This document shows, one piece after another, positions 17,277 through 29,426 of a DNA stretch of 64,000 nt. The stretch is from Halostella litorea. Lineage in GTDB: Archaea > Halobacteriota > Halobacteria > Halobacteriales > Natronoarchaeaceae. Both the position numbers and the translations under genes were made by a program. The notes under the pieces were generated by a model. That model was given only the letters and a program-made list of their open reading frames with translations. It ran no database searches and was not told the origin of the DNA. The number at the start of each line of letters is the position of its first letter. Position 1 is the stretch's first letter. The stretch spans positions 930,001 to 994,000 of the forward strand of contig NZ_SJER01000001.1 in assembly GCF_004785955.1 (NCBI RefSeq), written 5' to 3'.

Positions 17277-18290
17277 CTACTCGATGACGTGCACCCGCCG
17301 GTCGTCGATCGAGAGCGACACCGACTCCCCGACCCGGTAGCCGTCGATCCCGTCGGCGTGGAGCGTCACCGTGGTTCCGTCGGGCAGCGCCGCCACGAGG
17401 CGGGTTCGGTCCCCGAGGTAGGTCACGTCGGTCACTTCGACCTGGATCGGTCCCCCGCCCAGATCGAACGCCGCGGGGCGGGCCGCGACCTGCACCGGGC
17501 CGTCCGCGTCCGCGGCGACGGGCAGTTCGGCGAAGCCCAGGTCGACGTGGCCGTTCTCCGCGACGCCGGAAAGCAGGGTGGAACTCCCGACGAAGTTGGC
17601 GACGAAGGCGTTTGCCGGCCGCCGGTAGATCTCCGCGGGCTCGCCGATCTGCTCAAGGGTCCCGTCCGAGAGGACGGCGATCCGGTCGCACATGGCCATC
17701 GCTTCCTCCTGGTCGTGGGTGACATAGAGGGCGGTCACGTCGAGGTCGGCCAGGAGGTCGCCGATCTCGTCGCGAAGCCGCGACTTCAGTTCCGCGTCCA
17801 GCCCCGTCATCGGCTCGTCGAGCAGGAGGACGCGGGGTTCGATCGCGAGCGCTCGCGCGAGGCCCACCCGCTGTTGCTGGCCGCCCGACAGCGTCGCCGG
17901 TCGGCGGTCGGCTAGCTCGTCGATGTCGAGCAGGGTGAGCAGTTCGGCGGCCCGCTCCCGGCGCTCGTCTTTCGGGACCCCCCGCATCTTCGGCCCGAAG
18001 GCGACGTTTTCGCGGACCGTCATGGTGTCGAACAGCGCGTAGGACTGGAAGACCAGCCCGACGTTTCGCTCCTCGGGCGGGACGTGGGTGACGTCGACGC
18101 CGTCGAACAGCACCCGGCCGTCGGTCGGCGTCTCGAAGCCGGCGATGGTCCGCAGCGTCGTCGTCTTCCCGCAGCCGGAGGGGCCGACGATCCCGAGGAT
18201 CTCGCCGTCGCGGATCGTCAGGTCGATCCCGTCGACGGCCGCCTCGTCGCCGTAGGCTTTCGTCAGCGACTCGAGGGTGACCTCGCTCAC
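17277..18290 (-). CDS. ABC importer ATP-binding protein (PotA/FbpC type)
   Basis: The 337-residue nucleotide-binding subunit has Walker A GPSGCGKTTT (about 36-45), Q-loop VFQSYALF, signature LSGGQQQRVGLARALA, Walker B VLLLDEPMTGLDA, and the H-loop YVTHDQEEAMAM. The C-terminal TOBE/MOP-type regulatory domain (about 240-337) marks the CUT1/polyamine/iron subfamily. It is the last gene of a four-gene cassette (binding protein, permease, permease, ATPase) read leftwards. The substrate cannot be told from sequence alone. Confidence 0.93.
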   Translation of the reverse strand: MSEVTLESLTKAYGDEAAVDGIDLTIRDGEILGIVGPSGCGKTTTLRTIAGFETPTDGRVLFDGVDVTHVPPEERNVGLVFQSYALFDTMTVRENVAFGPKMRGVPKDERRERAAELLTLLDIDELADRRPATLSGGQQQRVGLARALAIEPRVLLLDEPMTGLDAELKSRLRDEIGDLLADLDVTALYVTHDQEEAMAMCDRIAVLSDGTLEQIGEPAEIYRRPANAFVANFVGSSTLLSGVAENGHVDLGFAELPVAADADGPVQVAARPAAFDLGGGPIQVEVTDVTYLGDRTRLVAALPDGTTVTLHADGIDGYRVGESVSLSIDDRRVHVIE

Positions 18291-18369
18291 GGGCGGTCAC
18301 CTCCGGGGCGCGCCCTCGTTGGGCGGTTGCGAGCGATGCGGTCGGGCCGACGGGTAGCGTGTCTCGTTC

Positions 18370-19314
18370 TCATCGTTGTGCGGTCGAGAACCCCCTGTTG
18401 CCGAGCAGTTGGAGGCCGAGGATGGCGGCCACGACGATCGCGAAGTAGACCGACACGGCCGCGGCCGACTGCAGGTGCGTCGCGTTCGAGATGTTCCGGT
18501 AGAGGAAGATCGCGAACGGGTCCGGACTCCCGCTTGCCACCATGTACGTGAAGTTGAACTCCGCCGCCGCGAGCGTCCAGGTGATGATACAGCCGGCGAC
18601 GATCCCCCGTTTGGCGTGGGGGACGATGATCGTCAGAAACGTCCGCGGCCACGAGGCCCCGAGCGACCGGGCGCTCTCCTCGAGCCGGACCAGGTCCATC
18701 GACTGGAACGAGCTCTGGACAGTCAGCACCATGTACGGCGACTTGAGGAGACAGTAGCCGGCGATCAGCCCCAGCGCCGAGCGGCCGTGTTCCGGGTAGG
18801 TCTGGACGAACGCGATCCCGAGGATCAGCCCCGGGACGAGCGGCAGGATCGCGAACGTGTTGACCCAGTTTCGAGCGTAGAAGTCGTAACGCGCGAGTGC
18901 GTACGCGACCGGGACGCCGACGACGACGTTCAGGACCATGCCGCCGGTCGCGATGGCGAGGCTGAAGGCGAGTCCCGGGATCGCGTTGGTCCGCACGCCC
19001 CGCTCGCCGAACCCGAGCACCTTCAGCCAGTGGTCGAACGTGACGAACCCCTGCGGGAGTACGCCGGACGCGGACCGCGCGAACGACGACACGAACGTCA
19101 CGAGGACGGGGACGGTCAGGAACGCGACGACAACCGAGACGACGGCGACCAGCACCGGGCGGCCGACCACCGTCGACAGCGCCGACCCGGACCGCGACCA
19201 CGGATCGGCGGCTCCCTCGGTAGTGCCGCCGTCCGGGCGCGGGTCGCCACGGCCCGATTCGAGCGTCGACCCCGCGTCGCCGCCGTCCTCGTTTAGCTCC
19301 GTCGGCCCGGGCAT
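18370..19314 (-). CDS. ABC importer permease, second subunit
   Basis: The 314-residue inner-membrane subunit has a hydrophilic N-terminal region of about 50 residues and six predicted helices. The EAA coupling loop reads ESARSLGASWPRTFLTIIVPHAKRGI (about 212-237). It belongs to the PotC/FbpB type binding-protein-dependent permeases. It starts one base beyond the stop of the upstream permease gene and lies 79 bases before the ATPase gene. That gap holds nothing I recognise. Confidence 0.92.
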   Translation of the reverse strand: MPGPTELNEDGGDAGSTLESGRGDPRPDGGTTEGAADPWSRSGSALSTVVGRPVLVAVVSVVVAFLTVPVLVTFVSSFARSASGVLPQGFVTFDHWLKVLGFGERGVRTNAIPGLAFSLAIATGGMVLNVVVGVPVAYALARYDFYARNWVNTFAILPLVPGLILGIAFVQTYPEHGRSALGLIAGYCLLKSPYMVLTVQSSFQSMDLVRLEESARSLGASWPRTFLTIIVPHAKRGIVAGCIITWTLAAAEFNFTYMVASGSPDPFAIFLYRNISNATHLQSAAAVSVYFAIVVAAILGLQLLGNRGFSTAQR

Positions 19315-19315
19315 C

Positions 19316-20239
19316 TCAGATCTCCACCGCGTCGTCGTCGACGAACCGCAGCCCGACGAACGTGAACGCGACGATAAAGACCACGTAGACGATCCCGATC
19401 GCGGCCGCGACGTCCGGGTTGTACGAGCCGACGCTCGTCTCGTGATGTATCTGGAGCGTAACGACCCGGTGGCTCTGTAGGATCAACACGGTCCCGAAGA
19501 TCGCGAGCCCGGAGCGAAAGGTGAGGATCGCGGCCGCGACGATCCCGGGCCGGACTTCGGGAAGGGTGACGTGGTAGAACGTCTGCCACCGGCTCGCGCC
19601 GAGCGTGCGCGCCGCCTCTTCGGCCTGCGTGTTGACCTCCGCGTAGGTCCCGCGCAACACCATGGTCGCCCGCGGGAGCAACGAGTAGACGTACCCCAGG
19701 AAGAGACCGGTGATCGCGGTCGCGGTCGCGAGATCGAGCGGGGCCCCGCCGGTCGCGACGGCGACCGCGTTCGTCACCAGTCCCTGCCGGCCCAGCAGGA
19801 CGATGATCAGGTACGCGACGATGATCCCCGGCAACGCGATCGGGAACGATACCGCCGCGACGACGAGCCGCTCGCCGGGCAGGTCGTACTTCTCGAGGAC
19901 GTGTGCGACGGCGACGCCGAGCGCGACGCTGACGCCCGTCGCCAGCCCGACGAACCACAGCGTGTTCCAGGCCACCCACCGGTACTCGGCGGTCGTCGCG
20001 AGCGTCTCCCAGGCCCCGAGCGACCAGCCCTCTATCCAGATCGGGTCCTCCACGAGGCTGATCCGGGCGAGCATCGCCAGCGGAACGAAGCCCGCGACGA
20101 GCGCGAGCGCGAAAAACGGGAGACAGAGGACCGCGATCCGCCGCCGCTCGCGCTCGCGCTCGGTCGTCGGCCGAACGGTCGTCGACGCGAGCGTCGCGGC
20201 CCGCCGGACCGACGCGCTGGCCGATTCCCGGACGGACAT
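19316..20239 (-). CDS. ABC importer permease, first subunit
   Basis: The 307-residue protein has a charged N terminus (about 1-35) and six predicted membrane helices. The EAA loop is EAARTLGASRWQTFYHVTLPEVRPGI (about 206-231). It is of the PotB/FbpB type. It lies 6 bases downstream of the binding-protein gene and directly before the second permease gene, so the three are clearly co-transcribed. Confidence 0.92.
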   Translation of the reverse strand: MSVRESASASVRRAATLASTTVRPTTERERERRRIAVLCLPFFALALVAGFVPLAMLARISLVEDPIWIEGWSLGAWETLATTAEYRWVAWNTLWFVGLATGVSVALGVAVAHVLEKYDLPGERLVVAAVSFPIALPGIIVAYLIIVLLGRQGLVTNAVAVATGGAPLDLATATAITGLFLGYVYSLLPRATMVLRGTYAEVNTQAEEAARTLGASRWQTFYHVTLPEVRPGIVAAAILTFRSGLAIFGTVLILQSHRVVTLQIHHETSVGSYNPDVAAAIGIVYVVFIVAFTFVGLRFVDDDAVEI

Positions 20240-20245
20240 CCGCGA

Positions 20246-21391
20246 TCACTGGGCCCCCTCCAGCGGCGTCCGGTCGACGAGTTCCTCCTGAATGGTCTCC
20301 TGGTTCTCGACGAGCGTCTCCTGGTCGACGGTGAACCCCGCCGACTCGTAGGACGACTGGTCCGGGAACTCGTCTGGCTGGTCGAGTTCGTTCGCCCGGA
20401 TCGGGCGGACGTAGGCGTCGAAGAACAGCTCCTGACAGTCCTCGGTCAGCACGTAGTCCATGAACAGCTTCGCCGCCTCCGGGTTGGGCGCGTCCCGCAG
20501 CATGGCGTAGCCGTACGGGACGTTCATCGCACCCGGATTGCCGTTGGGACCCTCCAGGACCGCGACCTCGATCTGGTCCTCGTCGAACTCGTCGTTGTTG
20601 TACTTGAGGTTCAGTCCGGTGTAGTCGTACTCGACGACCGTCGAGATCTCGCCCGCGGTCATCGGCCCCTCCACGTTACGCCGGAAGTCAGCGCCGTGTT
20701 CGGCGATCGCCTCGTGGTACTCGATGACCGGGTCGAGGTCGTTCAGGTCGCCGCCGTAGGCCCGGTTGACCGACAGCGCGGACGCCTGCCCGTTGGCGGT
20801 GTGGGGCGGCGTGAACGCCAGGTCCTGCGCGATGTCGGGGTGTTTCAGGTCCTCCCAGGTTTCCGGGGCGTCCAGCCCCCGCTCCTCGTAGACGTCGGCC
20901 CGGTAGGTCACCGCGGTCGTCATCTGTCGAGTCGCGGTCACGTGGCCGTTGGCGGTCTTCAGATCGTCGGGGACGACGTCCCAGTTCGCCGGCTTGTAGT
21001 CGGTCGTCAGGTCGTCGTTCATCGCCTGCAGACCGAACGAGTAGCCGCCGTTGTACGCCGAGTGCGTCGGGTTCTGCGCGTTGGCGCGCATGTCCTCGAG
21101 GGCCTCGCCCGAGGACCCCTGTGCGTCGTACAGCGGGAGGTCGTACTCCTCCTCGAAGGCCTCCATGACGGCCCCCCAGTTCGACCACCCGGTCTGAACA
21201 CAGTAGATCTGCAGTTCGTCGGGGAACGACGAGGAGTCGACCTCCGTCTCGTACTCGCCGTGGCCGACAGTGTAGGTCTGGCCGCCGCTGCCGCCGGTGA
21301 GCCCGCTCAGACAGCCCGCAGTCGCGAGCGTCCCCACGGCCGCGCCACTCGAAAGTACCGTCCGCCGCGTCGCCGTTGTCGATTCGGGCAT
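20246..21391 (-). CDS. ABC importer substrate-binding lipoprotein
   Basis: The 381-residue protein has a Tat-like lipoprotein signal (TRRTVLSSGAAVGTLATAGC, lipobox Cys at about 26) followed by a two-lobed type 2 periplasmic-binding fold. Recognisable segments are the inter-lobe TYRADVYEERGLDAPETWEDLKHPD and the C-terminal YGYAMLRDAPNPEAAKLFMDYVLTEDCQELFF. It resembles iron(III)/polyamine/phosphonate binders. I cannot fix the ligand. ATG 21391 is preferred over GTG 21406 because the twin Arg then lies nine residues from the start. A perfect 16-base palindrome lies upstream. Confidence 0.92.
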   Translation of the reverse strand: MPESTTATRRTVLSSGAAVGTLATAGCLSGLTGGSGGQTYTVGHGEYETEVDSSSFPDELQIYCVQTGWSNWGAVMEAFEEEYDLPLYDAQGSSGEALEDMRANAQNPTHSAYNGGYSFGLQAMNDDLTTDYKPANWDVVPDDLKTANGHVTATRQMTTAVTYRADVYEERGLDAPETWEDLKHPDIAQDLAFTPPHTANGQASALSVNRAYGGDLNDLDPVIEYHEAIAEHGADFRRNVEGPMTAGEISTVVEYDYTGLNLKYNNDEFDEDQIEVAVLEGPNGNPGAMNVPYGYAMLRDAPNPEAAKLFMDYVLTEDCQELFFDAYVRPIRANELDQPDEFPDQSSYESAGFTVDQETLVENQETIQEELVDRTPLEGAQ

Positions 21392-21430
21392 GGTCGAGAG
21401 AGCCACCGAAATACACTAATCGGTTGCTAT

Positions 21431-21446
21431 GTTCAATATATTGAAC
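21431..21446. promoter_or_regulatory. Perfect 16-base palindrome before the ABC cassette
   Basis: GTTCAATATATTGAAC is its own reverse complement and is strikingly AT-rich in this GC-rich DNA. It lies 40-55 bases before the ATG of the binding-protein gene. Its centre could itself act as the TATA box (predicting a leader of about 20 bases), or it could sit just upstream of the weaker box GATTAGTGTAT (about 21411-21421). Either placement is typical of a transcription-factor operator controlling the importer. Confidence 0.6.
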
Positions 21447-21571
21447 TACATGGCCGACCGTATCGGAACCGATCGGTCGGAGTCGGCCGGAGGCGGACGA
21501 CGCGCTCGCGGGCCCGGGCGGGCGCGATCGGATACGTAAACCGGGTCGGAAAAAGCGACTGGACGCGAGCG
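21447..21571 (-). terminator. Spacer with T-run downstream of atpB
   Basis: The 125 bases after the atpB stop hold a TTTTT run on the minus strand (about 21549-21553), the usual kind of archaeal terminator. An imperfect hairpin based on GACCG/CGGTC lies further on (about 21456-21478). It separates the atp operon from the ABC cassette that follows on the same strand. Confidence 0.45.
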
Positions 21572-22996
<1,425 letters not shown>

Positions 22997-22999
22997 GGT

Positions 23000-24766
<1,767 letters not shown>

Positions 24767-24773
24767 AGTTGCG

Positions 24774-25097
24774 TTAGTCTTCCTCCATCAGGTCGATACC
24801 GATCGCGCGCTTGATCTTGTCGCGCAGTCCTCCGCTCCCGGCACCGCCGCCGAGCGTGACGACGGTCGGTTCGACGCTCGTCTCGACGTCCTGCCGCACT
24901 GTTCGGGACAGGTGGTCTAGGTCCTCGGCGTGCATAACGACGATCCCGATGTCGTCGTCCGTGAGCACGCGCTCGACGGCGTCGTCCAGCTCCGCCGCCT
25001 TTTCGTCGTCCGGGACGTTCTCGAACTCGCGGACGCCGGCGAGCCGGAAGCCGGTCGTGAACTCGGGACTGCCGACGACGGCGATCTCCTGGCTCAT
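24774..25097 (-). CDS. atpF: A-type ATP synthase subunit F
   Basis: Small central-stalk subunit of 107 aa with the Rossmann-like start [20 protein letters not shown] and the strand [11 protein letters not shown], both characteristic. Its start overlaps the atpC stop by four bases, which indicates coupled translation. Confidence 0.96.
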   Translation of the reverse strand: MSQEIAVVGSPEFTTGFRLAGVREFENVPDDEKAAELDDAVERVLTDDDIGIVVMHAEDLDHLSRTVRQDVETSVEPTVVTLGGGAGSGGLRDKIKRAIGIDLMEED

Positions 25098-26140
25098 ACT
25101 ATCACCAGCTCCTCCTCTATCTCCGCGTCGCTCAGTCCCGCCTCCCTGCCGCGGGCGACGGCGCGGACGTTCTCGACCTCCCGTTCCTTGGCGAGCATGT
25201 ACGCAAGCACCGGGCAGATGGAGAGCGGGAAGCGGTTCGACAGCGCACGGGAGTACTCCAGCAGCGCCCGGTCGAGGGCGTGCTCGAAGCCCATGAGGCT
25301 GTCTGCGTCCTCCAGGCCGTCCAGCGCCGCCGACAGCTCGTCGCCGTAGTCGCTGTCGCGGACGTGGGTGACAAGCAGGTCGGTGTCGGCGACGAGCTGG
25401 GACAGCTCGCTCTCGTCGAACAGCTTGCCGCCCGCGATGTAGTACTCCGCCGGGTCCATCTCCGCGCCGCTGCGGGACAGCCGGAGCGCGTTCCGGACGT
25501 TCCGGAAGTCGATCTCCGCCTGGAGCACCTCGACGTACAGCTGCGTCGCCTCGTCCGACCCGGAGACGTCGTCGAGCAGGTGTTCGTAGAACGCGCGGTC
25601 GACGGCGTTCTCCAGCGGGACGAGGACGCCCGACTCCTGGTACTCCTCGAAGGCCGCGTCGAGCGGCTCGCCGAAGATGGTGCCGTCGAGCAGGTCGACG
25701 ACGTCCTCGACCGAGCCGGCGTTGGCCAGCCGGTCGAGCAGGGCGTCGTCGAACTCGCCCGCGCCGATGAAGTCCGTCCGGATCGCCTCCGGCTCCGCGC
25801 CGGAGTAGATGCCCCGCAGCACCGTCTTCACGTTCCAGGCGTCGAACTTCCGGAGGTAGCTGGCGATCCGGTCGTACACCGTCCCGCCGGCCCAGCGAAG
25901 CAGGTCGTCGAAGTGCTTCGCCATGTTCCGGTTCAGCGCGTACTCGATGAGGTCGACGCCGTCGTGGCGCGACCCCAGGGCGTTTATCTCGGACTCGTAC
26001 TCGGTCTCCTCCATGAAGCGGGCGATCTCGCCCGGCCCCATGCGGACCAGCTTGCGGTAGTCCTCGTCGCCGAACAGCTTTGCCCGGCGAGCCCGGACGC
26101 GAGCGTTCACGTACTCCGGGTTCGAACCGGTCGCGCTCAT
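25094..26140 (-). CDS. atpC: A-type ATP synthase subunit C
   Basis: The 348-residue funnel-shaped subunit joins the central stalk to the proteolipid ring. It is all-helical with family segments YVNARVRARRAKLFGDEDYRKL at the start and AYMLAKEREVENVRAVARGREAGL at the end. The ATG at 26140 overlaps the atpE stop (ATGA). The longer frame upstream is not plausible. Confidence 0.95.
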   Translation of the reverse strand: MSATGSNPEYVNARVRARRAKLFGDEDYRKLVRMGPGEIARFMEETEYESEINALGSRHDGVDLIEYALNRNMAKHFDDLLRWAGGTVYDRIASYLRKFDAWNVKTVLRGIYSGAEPEAIRTDFIGAGEFDDALLDRLANAGSVEDVVDLLDGTIFGEPLDAAFEEYQESGVLVPLENAVDRAFYEHLLDDVSGSDEATQLYVEVLQAEIDFRNVRNALRLSRSGAEMDPAEYYIAGGKLFDESELSQLVADTDLLVTHVRDSDYGDELSAALDGLEDADSLMGFEHALDRALLEYSRALSNRFPLSICPVLAYMLAKEREVENVRAVARGREAGLSDAEIEEELVIV

Positions 26141-26721
26141 TGCTCCTCGAACAGGCGGGCGCTGATCTCTTTCAGGTTGTCCTCCCACACGTCCTCCAGC
26201 ACCGAGTCGAACGTGTTGTCGACCCGGACGCGGCTGGCGTCGCTCTCGACGACGACGCCGCCGAGGCAGTCGACCTCGCCGGCGTGCTCGTAGCCGTCGT
26301 AGTCCTCCAGAACGCCCGTCACGAGCGCCTCGTCGTCGGGTCGGGTGTAGACGAGCACGTCCGACCCCTCGTCGAACTCGACGGCGGCGGCGTCGAGCAG
26401 GGCGCGGGTGAGCTCCTCGCGCTCGTCGTCCGGGAGACCGGCGATCTCGTCCTCGACGGCCTCGCGGACCTCCTGGAGCACGTCGCGGCGGGCCTCCAGG
26501 CGCTCCTGTTTCGCCTCTAGCTTCGCGCTGGAGAGGCGCTGTTCGCGCTCCTGCTCGATCTCGGCCTCGACCTCGCGCTCGGCCTCGGCGAGCGTCTCCT
26601 CGGCGTCGGCCTCGGCCTCGGAGACTATCTCCTCGGCGCGCTCTTCGCCCGCCGCGCGAATTTCCTCCGCACGCGCGCGGGCTTCGTCTCGGATGTCCTC
26701 AACGACTGTGTCCAAACTCAT
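26137..26721 (-). CDS. atpE: A-type ATP synthase subunit E (peripheral stalk)
   Basis: The 194-residue peripheral-stalk subunit has a long N-terminal Ala/Glu/Arg coiled coil (about 1-110) that pairs with subunit H. A globular C-terminal domain with GGVVVESDASRVRVDNTFDSVLEDVWEDNL binds the head. It follows atpK by 20 bases. Confidence 0.95.
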   Translation of the reverse strand: MSLDTVVEDIRDEARARAEEIRAAGEERAEEIVSEAEADAEETLAEAEREVEAEIEQEREQRLSSAKLEAKQERLEARRDVLQEVREAVEDEIAGLPDDEREELTRALLDAAAVEFDEGSDVLVYTRPDDEALVTGVLEDYDGYEHAGEVDCLGGVVVESDASRVRVDNTFDSVLEDVWEDNLKEISARLFEEQ

Positions 26722-26741
26722 TGTGAGAAAGTGGGGGCGGT

Positions 26742-27023
26742 TTAGACGAAGAGCGCGACCAGCGCGAAGATCACCAGCGTCTCCGGCAGGACCGTCAGGA
26801 CGATCCCGATACCTGTGGAGATGGAGTCCTCCGCGAGGGCGCCGACGGCGGCGGCACCGATACCGCGCTCGGCGTACCCCGCGCCGATGGCGGCCAGGCC
26901 GATACCGATGGCGGCCGCGCCGTCCTTCGTGAGGGCGGGCTGGGCGTCACCCTGCAGCTGCAGGGCGGTTTCGTTCAGGTTGTCCAGTGCGAGCGGACCG
27001 ATGTCGGCGAGAGCTTCGAACAT
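26742..27023 (-). CDS. atpK: A-type ATP synthase proteolipid subunit K
   Basis: The 93-residue membrane rotor subunit forms the ion-translocating ring. It has an N-terminal hydrophilic stretch of about 30 residues and two helices: AAAIGIGLAAIGAGYAERGIG, and one ending LPETLVIFALVALFV, where the Glu of PET is the ion-binding carboxylate. ATG 27023 fits a Shine-Dalgarno-like GAGGT about 10 bases upstream. A gap of 186 bases with its own promoter boxes separates it from atpI. Confidence 0.95.
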   Translation of the reverse strand: MFEALADIGPLALDNLNETALQLQGDAQPALTKDGAAAIGIGLAAIGAGYAERGIGAAAVGALAEDSISTGIGIVLTVLPETLVIFALVALFV

Positions 27024-27209
27024 GTTGTGTGTACCTCGTAGTTGCAACCGAACAGGCTCCACTTCGCCCGCCAGTGTTCATAAAACTTCCCAAACGAAAC
27101 CGCCGCGATCGCCCGTCTAGACCGCTCTATCCGGGTTTCGACGGCTATTATAGTTTCGGTTTCCCGCGGCGGGGTGGTCCGACGGACGGACGGGCGCGGC
27201 GACGCCCCG
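27024..27209 (-). promoter_or_regulatory. Internal promoter region before atpK
   Basis: This is the only large gap inside the atp operon. On the minus strand it holds CTATAATAG (27145-27153) and GTTTTATG (27079-27086). The second predicts a transcript start near 27055, with a leader of about 30 bases carrying a GAGGT ribosome-binding site. A separate promoter would let the cell make many ring subunits per complex. The leader and binding site contrast with the leaderless style elsewhere. Confidence 0.55.
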
Positions 27210-29426
27210 TCAGTCCTCGGCCGTGTGGTTGCGCTCGTAGCCGAACGGTTCGAACACGCGGCCGCCGCCCTCGTAGAACTTGTCGAAGAACTCGACGTAC
27301 TCGAGGCGGATCCCCTGCAGGCCGGCGCTCGTGACGCCGAGCAGCAGGACGATGAGGTGGCCGACGACGAACACGACGGCGCCGGCGATGACGCCGCCGA
27401 CGCCCATGTGCATCAGCCCCTCGAACATCACTTCGGTGACCTCGTGGCCGTGGTAGGTCCCCTCGTGGAGCATGTGCTGTGGCGAGTGGGCCGTGCCGAA
27501 GTGCCACTCCGCGCCGTGGTCGCCCTCGACGACGTACACGCCGAAGAACAGCAGGTTGACCACGAACGCCATCCCCGCCTTGGCGAGGATGACCGCGCCG
27601 ATCCGGAGGTACGACAGCACGTCGCCGAGCACGCTGAAGCTCTCGAGGCCGCCGACGAGGCTACCGATGGCCACGCCGTAGTGCTGGATCTCGCCGTACA
27701 CCATCGTCATGAAACCGACGGCTGCCAGCGACAGGCCGACGTTGACGCCGACCTCGGCCGGGAGGCCGTTGAAGCCGAGCGCGTACGCGGCCTCCGGCCC
27801 CTCGTTCAGCACGGTGAAGAGGAACTCCGGCTTCGGCCCCTGCGCCGAGCGGCTGAAGATCCAGATCCAGACGCCGAGCATCAGCGTCGCCCACGAGCCG
27901 TTCTCCAGGTAGGCGTCGGCGACGCCGTGTTCGAGGTCGTTGATGAACCCGAACACGTAGCCGACGGTCAGGTGGAACAGACCGAGCAGGATGCTCACGA
28001 CCAGCCACGTCTGCCCGTACTGCAGGTAGGCGGGCTGGAGGCCCTTGTGCATCGGCGGGCTCCCGCCGAACAGCACCTCGCCGAGCACGTGCAGGCCGAA
28101 TATCTCGCCGTACAGGATACCGAACAGCGCGGTGAAGCCGCCGGCCCACATGCCGATCGCGCCGAGGCTGCGGAACACCGCGTCGTCGAACCGGCTGACC
28201 AGCAGGTAGCCGACGCCGATGTACAGCAGGCCGTACCCGAGGTCCCCGAGCATGAAGCCGTAGAACGCCGGGAACGTCAGGAACAGCACGATGGTCGGGT
28301 CGAGTTCCGTGTACTTCGGCCGGTTGATCATCTCGATGAGGAACTCGAAGGGCCGCGCGGCCTTGTTGTTCTGCTGGACGACCGGCGGCTCGTCGCCGAC
28401 CGTCACCGCGCCGCCGTCAGTCGCCGCCTCCGCGCCCTCGCCGGCGGCCGCGTGGTCGCCGACAGGCTCGGAGCCGGTCGGGTGGCCCTCGCGGTAGTCG
28501 GCCCGCTCCAGTTCGTCGACCTCGACGCGGTCGCCGACCGACGTCTCAAGCGCCGAGACGAGCCGGTCGTACTCCTCGGTGGGGATCCACCCCTCCGCGA
28601 CGAAGCTGTTCTCCGTCGTGGCGAACTGGAGCGGCGCTTCGGACTTCTGGACCTCGATGGTGAGCTTCTCCTCGGCGGCCAGCAGGAAGCCGGCCGCGTC
28701 GAGGCGGAGCTCCTCCAGTTCGTCCTCGACGGTCGCGCGTTCCGACTCCAGGCGCTGTTTCTCGTGGCGCAGTTCCTCGACGTACTCCGCGGGGCTGCCC
28801 TCGGCGTCGGGCACCTCGACGCCCGCGAAGTCGACGCCGACCAGGGCGTCCTCCAGCGCGTCCTCGTCGGCCCCGTCGGCCATGTAGGCGAAGACGGCGA
28901 CGACGCGGTCGCCGGTGAACGTCTCGAACGCCTCGACCGCGTCGGCGTCCTCGACGGCCGCGGCGACCGCCGCCTCGTCGCCCTTGCCGACGGCCACCTG
29001 CAGGGTGTCGTACCCCGACAGCAGGTCGAGGTCGATGCCCAGGTCCGCGAACGGCTCGACCGAGTCGATCTCCTCCTCGACGGCGCGGAGCTCGTCGTCG
29101 ATCTCGTCGAGGCGGTCGTCGAGCTCGTTGGCCTCGACGCGGATCTCCTCCAGCTCCGAGTCGAGCGCCTCGTCGGTGACGATCCGGCTCGGGCCGGCGT
29201 CGGCCTCGTCGACGTCGAGGATGCTCTCGAGCGACCGGACCGTGACGAGCTTCTCCGAGGCGTCGTCGGCGCCCTCGACGGGGTCGCCGTTGGTAAAGCC
29301 CTCCCACGAGCCGTCGTAGTCGCTCAGGTGGAGCCGGTTCAGGTCGTGTACGGCCTCGATCACGTCGCCCATGACGGCCTTCGAGCCCGTCACGGACACC
29401 TTGCTCATCCGCTCAGGTCTGAGCAT
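27210..29426 (-). CDS. atpI: A-type ATP synthase subunit I (a-type stator)
   Basis: The 738-residue stator has a cytoplasmic N-terminal half (about 1-370) with two coiled-coil segments (around 90-125 and 215-245). A membrane C-terminal half has about seven or eight helices, including FPAFYGFMLGDLGYGLLYIGVGYL. The helix with the essential Arg region is SYLRIGAVILAKAGMAFVVNLL. The start at 29426 overlaps the end of atpH by 14 bases. An Ala/Gly-rich linker near 325-345 is typical of haloarchaeal versions. Confidence 0.97.
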   Translation of the reverse strand: MLRPERMSKVSVTGSKAVMGDVIEAVHDLNRLHLSDYDGSWEGFTNGDPVEGADDASEKLVTVRSLESILDVDEADAGPSRIVTDEALDSELEEIRVEANELDDRLDEIDDELRAVEEEIDSVEPFADLGIDLDLLSGYDTLQVAVGKGDEAAVAAAVEDADAVEAFETFTGDRVVAVFAYMADGADEDALEDALVGVDFAGVEVPDAEGSPAEYVEELRHEKQRLESERATVEDELEELRLDAAGFLLAAEEKLTIEVQKSEAPLQFATTENSFVAEGWIPTEEYDRLVSALETSVGDRVEVDELERADYREGHPTGSEPVGDHAAAGEGAEAATDGGAVTVGDEPPVVQQNNKAARPFEFLIEMINRPKYTELDPTIVLFLTFPAFYGFMLGDLGYGLLYIGVGYLLVSRFDDAVFRSLGAIGMWAGGFTALFGILYGEIFGLHVLGEVLFGGSPPMHKGLQPAYLQYGQTWLVVSILLGLFHLTVGYVFGFINDLEHGVADAYLENGSWATLMLGVWIWIFSRSAQGPKPEFLFTVLNEGPEAAYALGFNGLPAEVGVNVGLSLAAVGFMTMVYGEIQHYGVAIGSLVGGLESFSVLGDVLSYLRIGAVILAKAGMAFVVNLLFFGVYVVEGDHGAEWHFGTAHSPQHMLHEGTYHGHEVTEVMFEGLMHMGVGGVIAGAVVFVVGHLIVLLLGVTSAGLQGIRLEYVEFFDKFYEGGGRVFEPFGYERNHTAED

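Noticed and set aside
17191-21571. Importer cassette as part of a transposon or integrated element
   Set aside because: No transposase, integrase, tRNA target or flanking direct repeats are visible, and base composition matches the surroundings by eye.
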